A DNA stretch of 59,778 nucleotides from Alloalcanivorax xenomutans (GCF_900217905.1 NZ_OBMO01000023.1:5617-65394), one strand, 5' to 3'. Numbered from the stretch's first letter, positions 35,073-47,638 are shown. Notes: generated by a model not told the origin, from the sequence alone. Made by a program: numbers and translations.

Positions 35073-37097
35073 TCAACGACATGCCCTCAGCAACCGCCGT
35101 CGTTGCCGGCGCAAAGCTCGCAACGCGCCGATGGACGGCGACGTGTCCTGTTGATAGGCCAGCCGTTCGAAGGTCTCCCGCCAGCTCAGCGCCGCCGGTT
35201 CCGCCGCCGGCCAGCGGCGCGCGATCCGCTCGCACAGTTGGGCGGCGGACAGGCGCTCCGCCCCCCGTACTCCGCGTTTGCTCAGCCCCCGGGCCAGCCG
35301 CCGGTATTCACGGGTCAGCGGCGTGGCGGAGCGAGGACCGCGCCCCCGGAACATGATCAGCGCCGTGGCCAGCACCAACAGTGCCGCCAGGGTCAGCAAC
35401 AGCAACGCGAGCCGCCAGGGCGTCACCGCGCCAAGCCAGCGGGACAGCCACTGGTTCTGGCGCTTCAGGTCATAACCCAGCACCCAGCTCTGCCAGCGGA
35501 ATTCAAGCAGGTCCGCCCATTGCCGCAATTGAAACAGCACCGGCAAACGCCCGATCCCATCGCCGGGAAGCCGGACCTCGCCGGCCTGGCTGAGGGAGCC
35601 GCGCAAGCCCAGTTCCACCCTTTCCGGCGCCACCGCCGCGGTCGGGTCCACTTCCACCCAGCCGCGCCCGGGCAGCCACACCTCGGCCCAGGCGTGGGCA
35701 TCGTACTGACGGATCAACAGGTGCCGGCCCATGGGATTGGCTTCGCCGCCCTGATAGCCCCCCACAACCCGGGAAGGAATGCCGGCGGCGCGCATCAGCA
35801 CCACGAAGCTGCTGGCGTAATGCTCGCAAAATCCCCGGCGGGTATTGAACAAAAAACCGTCCACCACATCCGGGCCGACGGCGGGCGGGCTGAGGGTGTA
35901 ATGAAACGGCTCGTCGCGGAACCAGTGCAAGGCGGCGCTCACCAGGGCGCTATCGTCCCGATATTGCCGGCGCCATTGGCTGGCCAGCTCACGAGCGCGC
36001 GGGAAACCCTGTTCCGGCAAACTCAACATCAACGCACGCTGATCCGGCGCCAGCGGTTCGGTCATTGGCACCCCGGTGTAACTGCGCACCCGATAGCGGA
36101 AATTACCGGTGACCGGTTCGGTGGCCACCAGGTGCCGGTCACGGGCCAGCACCAGACCATCGAACTCCGGCACCGGAGTATTGAGCGCGTACAGCCAGCG
36201 CCTCTGGCTCGGCGCCATGATCACCTGATAGTCCCAGTAAGGGCGGTCCGCGGCCCGCCGCAGCAGGTCCCGGTACCACAGTGGCGGCGCCCCCCGGCCG
36301 CTGTAGAAGGTCAGTTCATCACCCCAATCGTCCGGCCGCGCCTGGCTCCAGGTACGGCCATCGAACCAGCTGTAGGTCAGGCCACGCCAATAGCGCTGCC
36401 GGTAAGGCGGCACCTCGCCATCGAACTGCACGCGGAAGGCGATCGCGCTGGACTCGGCCAGATTGCTGACCTGCCCGGGCGCCATCGTGTCGCTCATGCC
36501 GGTTCGCGCCTGGCCCTGATCAGTATGCACGTTCCACAATGGCGGCAGCCGCGGCACCAGTACGAACAACACCACCGCCAACGGCACCGCCTGCAGTAAT
36601 AGCACCGCCGCCTTGCCCAGATGCTGGCGCGAGCGCGCCTGGGAATCATTGTAGTGAATCCCCACCAGACTGGCGGTAAGCAGCAACAGACACAGGCAGA
36701 CATAAAGAAAAACGAAGAATCCCTGCTGGAACAGCAGGATGGTGGCGCAGACGAAATAGCCGATGATGATCAGCACATAGGCGTCGCGGCGCCCCACCAG
36801 CTCCAGATACTTCAGGGCGAACAGGCTGGTAATCAGAGCGGTGCCCGCTTCCGGCCCGATCAGACGGCCGAAGCTCAGATAAATGCCGCCGACGGTGCCG
36901 AGCAACAGCAACACCCGTATCCATCGGCCCGGCAGCGGCGCCCGCTGACGATCCATCAGTGCCCGCCACAACAGGATCGCCAGCAACAACAGCACCTGCC
37001 AGAACGGTCCACGCAGCAGTTGCGGCAGGGAAATGGCGAGAATGGCGGCGGTCAGCCAGGGCCGGGCGTGACTGGGTACCTGATAAAGGCGGGCCAT
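35073..37097 (-). CDS. tgpA: TgpA-type membrane transglutaminase
   Basis: A 674-residue protein: five or six N-terminal membrane helices (residues about 12-180), a periplasmic DUF3488/transglutaminase-like domain with catalytic triad C424 (RRGFCEHY), H468 (YDAHAWAEVW) and D484 (WVEVDPT), a membrane helix near 548-570 (LALLLLTLAALLVLATALI), and a C-terminal DUF4129 tail. It matches P. aeruginosa TgpA, an essential inner-membrane protein. It is third in the moxR-DUF58-tgpA operon, and its ATG overlaps the DUF58 stop by one base. Confidence 0.9.
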   Translation of the reverse strand: MARLYQVPSHARPWLTAAILAISLPQLLRGPFWQVLLLLAILLWRALMDRQRAPLPGRWIRVLLLLGTVGGIYLSFGRLIGPEAGTALITSLFALKYLELVGRRDAYVLIIIGYFVCATILLFQQGFFVFLYVCLCLLLLTASLVGIHYNDSQARSRQHLGKAAVLLLQAVPLAVVLFVLVPRLPPLWNVHTDQGQARTGMSDTMAPGQVSNLAESSAIAFRVQFDGEVPPYRQRYWRGLTYSWFDGRTWSQARPDDWGDELTFYSGRGAPPLWYRDLLRRAADRPYWDYQVIMAPSQRRWLYALNTPVPEFDGLVLARDRHLVATEPVTGNFRYRVRSYTGVPMTEPLAPDQRALMLSLPEQGFPRARELASQWRRQYRDDSALVSAALHWFRDEPFHYTLSPPAVGPDVVDGFLFNTRRGFCEHYASSFVVLMRAAGIPSRVVGGYQGGEANPMGRHLLIRQYDAHAWAEVWLPGRGWVEVDPTAAVAPERVELGLRGSLSQAGEVRLPGDGIGRLPVLFQLRQWADLLEFRWQSWVLGYDLKRQNQWLSRWLGAVTPWRLALLLLTLAALLVLATALIMFRGRGPRSATPLTREYRRLARGLSKRGVRGAERLSAAQLCERIARRWPAAEPAALSWRETFERLAYQQDTSPSIGALRALRRQRRRLLRACR

Positions 37098-38041
37098 CAG
37101 CGCTGCCCTCCCTCGTTGCCGTGCAGCGCGAGCAGATCCAGAGCCCGCAGGCGATGTTCATCACCGCTGCCCGGCGCCAGTTCCATGGCGGGCAAGCGCA
37201 AACCAAAGGGTTGTCCGGCCTCGCTCAGCAGCAACACCCAATGGCATAGCAACGCCAGGCGTTGCTCCTCGGGCAGGCCTTCCAGACGGTCGTAGCCAAG
37301 CCAGAGCCGTTCGCCCTCCTCGGCGTCGAACAGTTTGGTGTTCATGCCGCGACCGCGCGCATAACCTTTCCAGTCCACCTGGCGAAGGGAATCCCCCAGC
37401 ACGTAAGCGCGCAGCCCCTGGAACGCTTCACTGCCGTGGCGGCCGGTGCCACCGGAACCGCCGCGGCCCTCCCAGGGCGAAGGGGCGTCCTCCCGGGGCC
37501 GGGGCCAGGCCAGACAATGATGTTCCAGCGCCACCAATGACCAGGCCCGCAGCAGGCCCAAGGGATAGCGGCTTTCCACCCGTAACCGCTGGGGCCGGAC
37601 CGGGCCGCGCCGAGGCAGCGCCAGATTCAGCCACACGGTTTTTTCTTCTCCGGTTTCCAAACTGACTTCCTGGGCATCCTGCCCCGGCCAGCTCAACCAC
37701 ACACTGCGGTGCGGCTGCCCCCGCGACACCAGCACCACCGCCAGACCACCGTGCCCGCCGACAAAACCGTTGCGAGCGGCGCCGGCGCGCAGGGTCAGAG
37801 CGGAAAGATTGCGGAAAGTGTGCAGGATGCCCATCACGAACAAGGACACCATCAGGAAACACAGTGCCAGAATCAGATTGTTCTCGTAATTGACACCACC
37901 GAGAAACAACAGCAGCGCCACCACCAGATACAGCACACCATAGCCGCTGGGCAGAATGAAGATACGACGCTGATTCAACTGCACCTGATGGTCACGCGGC
38001 AGACGTCGGGCCAACCAGTTTTGCCAGGCGCGTTTTACCAT
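37097..38041 (-). CDS. DUF58 protein of the moxR operon
   Basis: A 314-residue protein with two adjacent membrane helices (GVLYLVVALLLFLGGV, LILALCFLMVSLFVMGIL) and the DUF58 signature in the form GDSLRQVDWKGYARGRG near residue 217. DUF58 proteins resemble von Willebrand A domains and work with MoxR ATPases. It stands between moxR (25 bp upstream) and tgpA (1-bp overlap). Normal length. Confidence 0.88.
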   Translation of the reverse strand: MVKRAWQNWLARRLPRDHQVQLNQRRIFILPSGYGVLYLVVALLLFLGGVNYENNLILALCFLMVSLFVMGILHTFRNLSALTLRAGAARNGFVGGHGGLAVVLVSRGQPHRSVWLSWPGQDAQEVSLETGEEKTVWLNLALPRRGPVRPQRLRVESRYPLGLLRAWSLVALEHHCLAWPRPREDAPSPWEGRGGSGGTGRHGSEAFQGLRAYVLGDSLRQVDWKGYARGRGMNTKLFDAEEGERLWLGYDRLEGLPEEQRLALLCHWVLLLSEAGQPFGLRLPAMELAPGSGDEHRLRALDLLALHGNEGGQR

Positions 38042-38066
38042 GGCCGCCCTCCTTCGCTCGCGCCGG

Positions 38067-38975
38067 TCAGCGCACCACCGGCACGGTCTGCAACAGGGAT
38101 TGGGTCATCGCCGCCACGTTGCCGCCTTCGCGGGGCTGCAGCCGGTGTTCCGCCACCGCCGCCCAGACCGACTGCACATCTTCCGGCAGCACATAGTCGC
38201 GACCGTGCAGCAACGCCCAGGCACGGGCGGCGCGCAGCAGTCCCAGGCCGGCACGGGGCGAAAGACCGGCGACGAAACGGCTGTCGGCACGGGTGGCGTC
38301 CAGCAAACGCTGTACGTAGTCGATCAGCTCCCGGGTGGCACGCAGTTGATCGACGAAGCGGCAAAGTTTCCGCAGCCCCGAAGGCTCAATCGCCGCTTCC
38401 AGTTGACGTACCCGATCACGCTGGTCACCGCCGGCAAGCAGATCCCGCTCCACTTCCGGCGACGGATAGCCGAGCGAAATGCGCATCAAAAAGCGGTCCA
38501 GTTGGGATTCCGGCAAGACGAAGGTGCCGGCCTGGGTCACCGGGTTTTGCGTGGCCACCACGAAGAAGGGTTCGGGCAGCGGCCGGGTCAGGCCATCCAG
38601 CGATACTTGCTGCTCTTCCATGGCCTCCAGTAACGCCCCCTGGGTTTTGGGCGTGGCGCGGTTGATCTCGTCGGCCAGCAGCAATTGCGTGAATACCGGC
38701 CCTTCCCGGAGGGTGAATTCACGGCTGTCCGGGTCGAATACGGAGACCCCGAGAATGTCCGCCGGCAACATGTCGCTGGTGAACTGAACCCGCCGGTAAT
38801 CGAGCCGGAATACCCGCGCCAGGGCCTGAGCCAGAGTGGTCTTGCCCATGCCGGGCAGGTCTTCGATCAGCAAATGGCCGCCGGCGAGCATGCAGGCCAA
38901 GGCCAGTTTGATTTGTTCCGGTTTCCCCAATACCACCCGGCCCACCTGGGCCAGGGCTTTTTCCAGTGCCTGCAT
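38067..38975 (-). CDS. MoxR-family AAA ATPase
   Basis: A 302-residue ATPase: Walker A in EDLPGMGKTTLAQALA, Walker B in LLLADEINRATPKTQ, sensor 1 in FFVVATQNPVTQAGTF, and arginine finger region in LPESQLDRFLMRI. MoxR proteins act as chaperones for metal insertion or complex assembly. It is the first gene of the three-gene unit with DUF58 and tgpA. Confidence 0.92.
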   Translation of the reverse strand: MQALEKALAQVGRVVLGKPEQIKLALACMLAGGHLLIEDLPGMGKTTLAQALARVFRLDYRRVQFTSDMLPADILGVSVFDPDSREFTLREGPVFTQLLLADEINRATPKTQGALLEAMEEQQVSLDGLTRPLPEPFFVVATQNPVTQAGTFVLPESQLDRFLMRISLGYPSPEVERDLLAGGDQRDRVRQLEAAIEPSGLRKLCRFVDQLRATRELIDYVQRLLDATRADSRFVAGLSPRAGLGLLRAARAWALLHGRDYVLPEDVQSVWAAVAEHRLQPREGGNVAAMTQSLLQTVPVVR

Positions 38976-39068
38976 GGGTACGGCCTTGTCGTCGTTTTTT
39001 AAAACGGCGCTCCCCCCAATTCAGGAGCCCAAAAGAGGCTGGCTACACCCGATGTCGGATCTCTTCTC

Positions 39069-40280
39069 TCAAAACCCCAGCGTTTTCAGCCCCAGGGACA
39101 GATCCGCTTTCAGGTCCGCCAAGTCTTCCAAGCCTACCGCAATACGGATCAGGTTTTCCGTGATGCCGGCCCGTTGTTTGTCTTCTTCCGCCACCCGGCC
39201 ATGGGTGGTACTGCCCGGATGGGTGATGGTGGATTTGGTATCGCCAAGATTGGCGGTGATCGAGATCAGCCGGGTGCCATCGATGAAACGCCAGGCGGCC
39301 TGGCGGTCCCGGTTACCATCGCTGTCTTCCACTTCGATCGCCAGTACCGCGCCGAATCCGCTCTGCTGACGCGCCGCCAGTTCATGCTGCGGATGGGATT
39401 TGAGTCCGGCGTAATGCACCCGCGCGATGCCCGGCTGCTGTTCCAGCCATTCGGCCAGCGCCAGTGTGTTGCGGGAATGGGCTTCCATGCGGATACCGAG
39501 GGTCTCCAACCCCTTGAGAAATACCCAGGCATTGAACGGGCTCATGCTCGGACCGGCGGAACGGACGAAACCGTGCACTTCATCCACCAGCTTGGCCGGG
39601 CCCACCACGGCGCCGCCCAGGCAGCGTCCCTGTCCATCCAGGTATTTGGTGGCGCTGTGGATCACCAGATCCGCGCCGAGCGCCAGCGGCTTCTGCAAAG
39701 CGGGCGTACAGAAGCAGTTGTCGACGATAAGAATGGCGCCGTTGTCATGGGCCAGTTTCGCCAGGGCCGGAATGTCGCCGACTTCGGAGAGCGGATTGGA
39801 CGGCGTTTCCAGGAACAGCACCTTGGTTTCCGGCCGGATCGCGTCGCGCCATTGCTCCAGGTCCGCCAGGTCCACCATGGTGGTCTCGACCTGGAATTTC
39901 TTCAGGTAGCGGTCGAACACCACATTGGTGGTGCCGAACACACTGCGGGAGCTGACGATGTGATCGCCCGGGGCCAGCAGCGCGAAGAACGTGCTGCTGA
40001 TGGCGGCCATGCCGGAAGCCAGGGCCACGCCCTTCTCCGCCCCTTCCATGGCGGCCAGGCGCTGTTCGAACGCCGCCACGGTGGGATTGGTGAAACGGGA
40101 ATAAACGTTGCCCGGCTCCTCGCCGGAGAACCGCGCCGCCGCCTGGGCGGCGCTGTCATAGACGAAGCTGGAGGTAAGAAACAGCGGCTCCGAGTGCGAC
40201 ATCTGATCGGTACGTAACTGCGCCCAGCGAATCGCCAGTGTATCGGTATGCAGTTCGTTTGGATCAGAAAAGTCGCTCAT
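39069..40280 (-). CDS. metZ: O-succinylhomoserine sulfhydrylase
   Basis: A 403-residue PLP enzyme of the Cys/Met metabolism family. NVYSRFTNPTVAAFEQRL gives the phosphate-binding tyrosine, GVALASGMAAISSTFFALL the cofactor loop, and the lysine is in HSATKYLDGQGRCLGG. The order purF-metZ is the pseudomonad arrangement, where MetZ makes homocysteine directly from O-succinylhomoserine and sulfide. It lies 17 bp after purF. Other members (MetB, MetY) are possible by sequence alone, but context favours MetZ. Confidence 0.9.
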   Translation of the reverse strand: MSDFSDPNELHTDTLAIRWAQLRTDQMSHSEPLFLTSSFVYDSAAQAAARFSGEEPGNVYSRFTNPTVAAFEQRLAAMEGAEKGVALASGMAAISSTFFALLAPGDHIVSSRSVFGTTNVVFDRYLKKFQVETTMVDLADLEQWRDAIRPETKVLFLETPSNPLSEVGDIPALAKLAHDNGAILIVDNCFCTPALQKPLALGADLVIHSATKYLDGQGRCLGGAVVGPAKLVDEVHGFVRSAGPSMSPFNAWVFLKGLETLGIRMEAHSRNTLALAEWLEQQPGIARVHYAGLKSHPQHELAARQQSGFGAVLAIEVEDSDGNRDRQAAWRFIDGTRLISITANLGDTKSTITHPGSTTHGRVAEEDKQRAGITENLIRIAVGLEDLADLKADLSLGLKTLGF

Positions 40281-40297
40281 GATGTTCTCGGTTCACC

Positions 40298-41821
<1,524 letters not shown>

Positions 41822-41836
41822 TTGCTTATCCTCGAG

Positions 41837-42343
41837 CTAGCTGGAGCTTGCGCTGATGTTGATGAGATAAGTGAGCAGATCCCCGGCCACCTGGCGGGTC
41901 CAGTTCTCCAGCATGACGAAATGCGGTACCAGTACCGACGCCTGCCACCAGGGATCCTCGATGAAAAGCTGGCGGCCCAGTGCGACCAGCACCACCACCA
42001 GCAGGACGCCGCGAATGGCGCCGAATACCATGCCCAGTAGCCGGTCGGTCCCGCTCAGGCCGGTGACCCGGACCAACTCGCCGAGCAAATGATTGATGAG
42101 CGCGCCGATCACCAGTGTCAGGACGAACAGCACACCAAACGCCACCGCCAAACGCAGACTGGGGGTCTCGATCTGATCCACCAGCAGCGCATCCAGCGCC
42201 GGGCTGAACAGCCGCGCCACCACGAAGGCGGCCACCCACGTCAGCAGAGAAAAGGCTTCCCGGGTGAAACCGCGGCGGAGGCTGATCAGGGCCGACACAG
42301 CGATGATGAACAGGATGATGCCGTCTGCCAGATTCAGAGTCAT
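41837..42343 (-). CDS. cvpA: CvpA family membrane protein
   Basis: A 168-residue protein with four membrane helices and the CvpA start LADGIILFIIAVSALISLRRG. Also FGVLFVLTLVIGALINHLLG and FGAIRGVLLVVVLVALG. It is needed for colicin V production and envelope tolerance in E. coli; direct role unknown. The start at 42343 follows the family, the frame being open 10 codons further. Cotranscribed with purF. Confidence 0.9.
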   Translation of the reverse strand: MTLNLADGIILFIIAVSALISLRRGFTREAFSLLTWVAAFVVARLFSPALDALLVDQIETPSLRLAVAFGVLFVLTLVIGALINHLLGELVRVTGLSGTDRLLGMVFGAIRGVLLVVVLVALGRQLFIEDPWWQASVLVPHFVMLENWTRQVAGDLLTYLINISASSS

Positions 42344-42451
42344 GAGATGGGGCGTGGGCGGAACAGGCGGCAAAGTTTACCAGAGCGTCCCGCGCTTGCC
42401 CATGGATGAACTTGAATGAACGTCATCGTCGGAGCCTATGTGTATAGGGGC

Positions 42452-42596
42452 ATATTCGCTGGCAAGCGGAGCGCCGCCCGGCCAGCTTCCCACAGCGGCT
42501 TTGTGGTACGAACTGTGGGAGCCAGCCTGCTGGCGAATCGGGCCTGCGGTGTTGGCACATTCGCTTGCAGGCAAGCTCCCACAGACCGGACAAAGC
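42452..42596. repeat. REP-like cluster of three half sites
   Basis: TATTCGCTGGCAAGC with CCAGCTTCCCACAG, then CTGTGGGAGCCAGCCTGCTG, then TTCGCTTGCAGGCAAGCTCC. It interrupts the otherwise compact SPOR-cvpA spacing. Confidence 0.85.
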
Positions 42597-42610
42597 TCCC
42601 ATAGAGATCA

Positions 42611-43252
42611 CTAAGGCACGAAGGTGCGCACCAGGCCGTCGAGAGCGAAGCGCTTGTCATCGCGCAGGCGCTGTTTCATCGCCTCGGCGTCCTTACGCTG
42701 GATTTCCGGCCCCACGAACACCCGCTGCCAGCGGTTGCCGTCCTGTTCCTGGGCGCGGAAATAGGCGTTGTAGCCCGCCTCGCGCAGCCGTTCCACCAGG
42801 GCCTCGGCATTGGCCTGATCACTGAAACTGGCCACTTGCACGGTGAAGCCCGAAGTCGGCAGGGTGCCGTTCCGTGCCGGGGCGGGCTCGGATTCCGGCT
42901 CGGGATCCGGTTGCGCCTGGGATTCCGGCTTGGGCTCGGTCTGCTCCTCCGGGGCCGGAGCCGCCTCGTCCTTGCCCCCCTGCTCTTCGGGCAATGGCTC
43001 TTGCAGTTCCGCCTGGCCGGCTTCGGCCACCGCCTGCTGGTCCGCTTCGATCTCCCGTTCCAGGCTTTCCTGCTCCTGTTCGTCGATGACCGGCTCCACT
43101 TCGGTGGTTTCCAGCGCCGGTGCTTCCGGCAAGGTCATATCCAACGCCACCCGGACCTGATCCGGAGAGCGCAAAACCAGAGGGGCAAGAATCGCCGCCA
43201 GCAGAAGCAGCAGCAACAGGCCAATCAAGCGGTGACGGGTGCGGGAGTGCAC
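42611..43252 (-). CDS. SPOR-domain protein (DedD-like)
   Basis: A 213-residue protein: N-terminal membrane anchor (LIGLLLLLLLAAILAPLVL), a long acidic Glu/Pro/Gln-rich linker (about 40-130), and a C-terminal SPOR domain (GFTVQVASFSDQANAEALVE, NRWQRVFVGPEIQRKDAEA). SPOR domains bind denuded septal peptidoglycan, and DedD helps cell division. The folC-dedD-cvpA-purF order matches E. coli, supporting dedD identity. Confidence 0.85.
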   Translation of the reverse strand: MHSRTRHRLIGLLLLLLLAAILAPLVLRSPDQVRVALDMTLPEAPALETTEVEPVIDEQEQESLEREIEADQQAVAEAGQAELQEPLPEEQGGKDEAAPAPEEQTEPKPESQAQPDPEPESEPAPARNGTLPTSGFTVQVASFSDQANAEALVERLREAGYNAYFRAQEQDGNRWQRVFVGPEIQRKDAEAMKQRLRDDKRFALDGLVRTFVP

Positions 43253-43350
43253 GAACGAAGGCTCCTTGCGAATAAAAGGTCCAACAACGGGAGGGGCACG
43301 GACCCAGGCCGGTCATCTCCGAGACGATTCGGCCTGGCGCCAGCGGGATT

Positions 43351-44604
43351 CTAGCGCGCCGGCGGCGGAACCGCCTCAATCACCGTCAGGGCTTCGGCCA
43401 CAGTGTAGAAGGATCCCACGATCACCACCTGATCGCCAGTATCGCTGTCGTTCACCGCCGCTTCCAACGCTTCGGCAACACTGCCACAAGGATGGACCGC
43501 CGCCTTCCGGACTGTCTCCGGCAACGCCGCCACCAGCCTTTCCACGGTGGCGGCGCGGGGCAGATCCGGCCGGCACGGATACCACTCCAGCGGCTCGCCG
43601 GCGAACAGCGCCACCACCTGCTCCACCGGTTTGTCCGCCATCATGCCCAGCACCAGCCGGCGGCGGCCGGCACAGGCCGGCAAGCGATGCCGCAGCCGGG
43701 TCAACGCTTCCAGGTTATGACCGACGTCGAGGAGGCAATCGATACCTTTGAAACGGCGCCGGTCGCAACGGCCAGTCAGGCCGGTATCCACCACCTGGCC
43801 GGGAATATGAGGGGCCGGCGCCAAACCCGCCGCGGCCAGGGCCTGGACCGCGGTGGCCAGATTGTCATCGCCCAGACGCGCCGACTCCGGTATCCGGTAG
43901 CGACGTTCCTCATCGCCGTCGCGCACGGTCACTTCCCCGTCGCCCAGCGTGAACTCCCGCCCTGCCCTGAGCGGCAAGGCCGCCAGCGCCGCCAGTTCCG
44001 AGTCCAGATTCGACGGCGCCGCCAACTCACCGTAGACCAGCGGCCGGCCGGCCCTGCCGATGCCGATTTTTTCCCGCAGAATCGCTTCGCGGCTATCGCC
44101 GAGCCAGTCCAGATGATCCAGCCCCACCGAGGTGACCACCGCCACATCGGCGTCGATCAGGTTGACCGCGTCCAACCGCCCGCCCAGGCCCACTTCAAGG
44201 ATGCACAGGTCCGCGTCACTGCGCTGGAACAGCCACAGTCCGGCCAGAGTGGTGAACTCGAAATAGGTCAGCGCGGTGTCGCCGCGCCCCTGCTCCACCG
44301 CCGCGAAAGCCTGGCACAGCGCCTGGTCCGAGGCGGGGCCATCGGGCAGCCGGATACGCTCATTGAAACGCAGCAAATGAGGTGAGGTATAAACGCAGCA
44401 GCGCAGCCCGGCGGCCTCCGCCATGGCGGTAAGCAGGCGCACCACCGAGCCCTTGCCGTTGGTGCCGGCCACGGTGATCACCGGCATCGGCAGGGTGCGC
44501 ACGCCCAGATCTCCGGCGACGCGGCGCAAACGCTCCAGCCCCAGCTCGATTTCACTGGGGTGGAGCCGCTCGATGCGTTCGAGCCAGTGTTGGAGGTCGC
44601 TCAT
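43351..44604 (-). CDS. folC: Folylpolyglutamate/dihydrofolate synthase
   Basis: A 417-residue Mur-ligase-fold enzyme: ATP loop in [17 protein letters not shown], then [34 protein letters not shown] (Mg and ADP site), and the C-terminal [10 protein letters not shown]. It makes dihydrofolate and adds glutamates. It overlaps accD by 4 bp (ATGA), so translation is coupled. Normal length. Confidence 0.95.
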   Translation of the reverse strand: MSDLQHWLERIERLHPSEIELGLERLRRVAGDLGVRTLPMPVITVAGTNGKGSVVRLLTAMAEAAGLRCCVYTSPHLLRFNERIRLPDGPASDQALCQAFAAVEQGRGDTALTYFEFTTLAGLWLFQRSDADLCILEVGLGGRLDAVNLIDADVAVVTSVGLDHLDWLGDSREAILREKIGIGRAGRPLVYGELAAPSNLDSELAALAALPLRAGREFTLGDGEVTVRDGDEERRYRIPESARLGDDNLATAVQALAAAGLAPAPHIPGQVVDTGLTGRCDRRRFKGIDCLLDVGHNLEALTRLRHRLPACAGRRRLVLGMMADKPVEQVVALFAGEPLEWYPCRPDLPRAATVERLVAALPETVRKAAVHPCGSVAEALEAAVNDSDTGDQVVIVGSFYTVAEALTVIEAVPPPAR

Positions 44605-45473
44605 TGAGTGGACAGCGGCGCCCGGGTCATGTTGGCGAGAAGACGATGCAGAGTGTCACGCATTTGCAGACGCGGCACGATCATGTCGATGGCGCCGTGC
44701 TCAAGCAGGAACTCACTGCGCTGGAAACCTTCCGGCAGCTTTTGCCGCACGGTCTGCTCGATCACCCGCGGACCGGCGAAGCCGATCAGGGCGTTGGGTT
44801 CGGCCACGTTAATGTCGCCCAGCATGGCCAGCGACGCGGACACGCCGCCATAGACCGGATCGGTGAGTACCGAGATGAAAGGCAGCCCGGCTTCGCGCAA
44901 GCGCTCCAGGGCAGCGGAGGTCTTGGCCATCTGCATCAGGGAAAACAGACCTTCCTGCATGCGCGCGCCGCCACTGGCGGAGAAACACACCAGCGGCAGT
45001 CGCTGTTCCAGGCACACTTCCACCGCGCGCACGAAACGCTCGCCAACCACCGAACCCATGGAGCCGCCCATGAAACGGAACTCAAAGGCACAGGCCACCA
45101 GCGGCAGGCCATGCAGTTTGCCTTTCAGCACCACCAGCGCGTCTTTCTCGCCGGTGTCCTTCTGCGCGCCAGTGAGGCGGTCCTTGTACTTCTTGGAATC
45201 CTTGAACTTGAGCCGATCCTCCGGCGCCAGCTCGGCACCAATCTCGGAGGTGACGCCTTCATCCAGGAACAGCTTCAGGCGTTTGCGGGCCCCGATGCGC
45301 ATATGGTGTTCGCACTTGGGGCACACATCCAGGTTGCGCTCCAGCTCCGGCCGGTACAAAGCACTGTCACAGCGTGGGCACTTGCGCCACAGACCTTCCG
45401 GTACGCTGTTGCGACGGTTTTCCTGCGGCCGGCGAACCGCGGGCAAAATCTTTTCCAGCCAGTTGTTGCTCAT
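44601..45473 (-). CDS. accD: Acetyl-CoA carboxylase carboxyltransferase subunit beta
   Basis: A 290-residue protein with the N-terminal four-cysteine zinc ribbon (CPRCDSALY ... VCPKCEHH, residues 34-56) and the crotonase-like core ([40 protein letters not shown]). With AccA it transfers carboxyl to acetyl-CoA in fatty-acid synthesis. Upstream is trpA, downstream folC. Confidence 0.97.
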   Translation of the reverse strand: MSNNWLEKILPAVRRPQENRRNSVPEGLWRKCPRCDSALYRPELERNLDVCPKCEHHMRIGARKRLKLFLDEGVTSEIGAELAPEDRLKFKDSKKYKDRLTGAQKDTGEKDALVVLKGKLHGLPLVACAFEFRFMGGSMGSVVGERFVRAVEVCLEQRLPLVCFSASGGARMQEGLFSLMQMAKTSAALERLREAGLPFISVLTDPVYGGVSASLAMLGDINVAEPNALIGFAGPRVIEQTVRQKLPEGFQRSEFLLEHGAIDMIVPRLQMRDTLHRLLANMTRAPLSTQ

Positions 45474-45540
45474 TACCTAGACCCTTGTATTTGACCCGCT
45501 TTATGGGACCCGCTTATCGCCAAGCGAGCACGGCATCGGC

Positions 45541-46344
45541 TTATTCGTCCATGGCGGAGCGCATGTCGGCAAGCACGGCGGCCACCGCCGGTGCGATGGC
45601 CTCGGTGCGCTGCGCGTTGGCGGCGATCTGGTTGACCAGCGCGCTGCCCACCACCACGCCATCAGCGACCCGGCTGACGGCCCGGGCCGATGCCGCGTCT
45701 TTGATACCAAAGCCTACCCCAATGGGCAATTGGGCAAGGTTGCGAATTGTTTCAACCCGCGACGCCACTTCCTCCACATTGAGGGTGGCGGCGCCGGTGA
45801 CGCCCTTCAGGGAGACATAGTAAAGATAACCGCTGGCCGCCTCGCCGATGCGGCGAATACGCTCATCGGTGGTGGTCGGCGCCACCAGGAAAATCAGATC
45901 GACACCGCGCTGGCGGAATCGCGGCACGATGTCCTCGCATTCCTCCGGCGGCAGATCCACCAGCAGCACCCCGTCCACGCCGGCACTGACGCAGGCATCG
46001 GCGAAGGTTTCGTACCCCATGGCTTCCACCGGGTTCAGATAACCCATCAGTACCACCGGAGTACGATCATCCCGACGCCGGAACTCGGCGACCATGGCGA
46101 GCACGTCGCGCAGGCTGGTGCCGGATTCCAGAGCCCGCTCACAGGCTTTCTGGATCACCGGACCATCGGCCATGGGATCGGAGAACGGCACCCCGAGTTC
46201 GATGATGTCGGCGCCCGCCTCCACCATCGCGTGCATCACCGGCACGGTCACTTCCCGGTTGGGATCACCGGCGGTGATATAGGGAATCAGCGCCTTGCGG
46301 CCGCTCGTGTTCAGTTGTTCGAAACAGGCTTGAATACGGCTCAT
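45541..46344 (-). CDS. trpA: Tryptophan synthase alpha chain
   Basis: A 267-residue TIM-barrel enzyme. Catalytic Glu in [18 protein letters not shown] and Asp in [24 protein letters not shown] is the phosphate-binding loop. Cleaves indoleglycerol phosphate to indole, passed to TrpB. GAGGGGG before 46344 sets the start; it lies 11 bp after trpB. Confidence 0.97.
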   Translation of the reverse strand: MSRIQACFEQLNTSGRKALIPYITAGDPNREVTVPVMHAMVEAGADIIELGVPFSDPMADGPVIQKACERALESGTSLRDVLAMVAEFRRRDDRTPVVLMGYLNPVEAMGYETFADACVSAGVDGVLLVDLPPEECEDIVPRFRQRGVDLIFLVAPTTTDERIRRIGEAASGYLYYVSLKGVTGAATLNVEEVASRVETIRNLAQLPIGVGFGIKDAASARAVSRVADGVVVGSALVNQIAANAQRTEAIAPAVAAVLADMRSAMDE

Positions 46345-46355
46345 GGCATTCCCCC

Positions 46356-47567
46356 TCAAAACTCGATGCCGTCGATATCGGCCACGGTCAGGATATCCTT
46401 GTCACCCCGTCCGGACAGATTGACGATGAGATTCTGATCCGCGCTCATGGTGGGCGCCAGCTTGCGCGCATAGGCCAGCGCGTGGGCGGATTCCAGCGCC
46501 GGCATGATGCCCTCCACCCGGGTCAGTTCCCGGAACGCGGCCAGCGCTTCCTGGTCATCGGCGGCCACGTAATTGACCCGGCCGATGTCCTTGAGCCAAG
46601 AGTGCTCGGGACCGACCCCCGGATAATCCAGACCGGCGGACACCGAGTGGGTCTCGATGATCTGGCCGCTCTCGTCTTCCATCAAATAGGTGCGGTTGCC
46701 GTGCAGCACACCGGGACGCCCGGCGGTCAGCGGCGCCGCGTGGCGGCCGGTGTCGACGCCATCACCGGCGGCTTCCACGCCGTACATGGCCACGCCCTCG
46801 TCCTCCAGGAACGGGTGAAACAGGCCAATGGCATTGGAACCGCCGCCGACACAGGCGACCAGCGCGTCCGGCAGTTTGCCGGCCTGCTTCAGACTCTGCT
46901 CCCGGGCTTCGCGGCCGATCACCGACTGGAAGTCCCGCACCAGCATCGGGTACGGGTGCGGCCCGGCCACGGTGCCGATGATGTAGAAGGTGTCGTCCAC
47001 GTTGGTGACCCAGTCACGCATGGCTTCGTTCATGGCGTCCTTGAGGGTGCGTGAGCCGGAGGTCACCGGAATCACCTCGGCGCCGAGCAGTTTCATGCGG
47101 TAGACGTTGAGCCGCTGCCGGCGAATGTCTTCCTCGCCCATGAACACGTGACACTCCAGCCCCAACCGGGCGGCCACGGTGGCGGAGGCAACTCCGTGCT
47201 GGCCGGCGCCGGTTTCCGCGATCACCCGCTTCTTGCCCATGTGCTTGGCCAGCAAGGCCTGGCCGATGGTGTTGTTCACCTTGTGCGCGCCGGTGTGGTT
47301 GAGATCCTCACGCTTGAGCCAGACGCGGGCGCCGCCGAGCTGTTCGCTCCAGCGTTCCGCCAGATACAACGGCGAAGGACGCCCCACGTAGTGGGCCAGG
47401 TCGTAATCGAAATCGGCCTGGAATTGGGGGTCATCCTTGAGACGCCGGTACATGGTTTCCAGTTCGTCCAAAGCGGCCATCAGGGTTTCGGAGACGAATC
47501 GTCCGCCGAATTGCCCGAAGTGGCCCCGCTGGTCGGGGAATGCCTTGTAATCAGGACGTTCAGTCAC
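46356..47567 (-). CDS. trpB: Tryptophan synthase beta chain
   Basis: A 403-residue PLP enzyme: PLP lysine in [19 protein letters not shown], glycine loop in [17 protein letters not shown], and [16 protein letters not shown]. Condenses indole with serine. Sits between trpF and trpA as one unit. Confidence 0.98.
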   Translation of the reverse strand: MTERPDYKAFPDQRGHFGQFGGRFVSETLMAALDELETMYRRLKDDPQFQADFDYDLAHYVGRPSPLYLAERWSEQLGGARVWLKREDLNHTGAHKVNNTIGQALLAKHMGKKRVIAETGAGQHGVASATVAARLGLECHVFMGEEDIRRQRLNVYRMKLLGAEVIPVTSGSRTLKDAMNEAMRDWVTNVDDTFYIIGTVAGPHPYPMLVRDFQSVIGREAREQSLKQAGKLPDALVACVGGGSNAIGLFHPFLEDEGVAMYGVEAAGDGVDTGRHAAPLTAGRPGVLHGNRTYLMEDESGQIIETHSVSAGLDYPGVGPEHSWLKDIGRVNYVAADDQEALAAFRELTRVEGIMPALESAHALAYARKLAPTMSADQNLIVNLSGRGDKDILTVADIDGIEF

Positions 47568-47638
47568 CTCATGCTCCTCGTCTGGGATAGCGTACTGTCA
47601 GGATTGTCGCGCCGGGCCCGAAGGGTCCGATCCTAGGG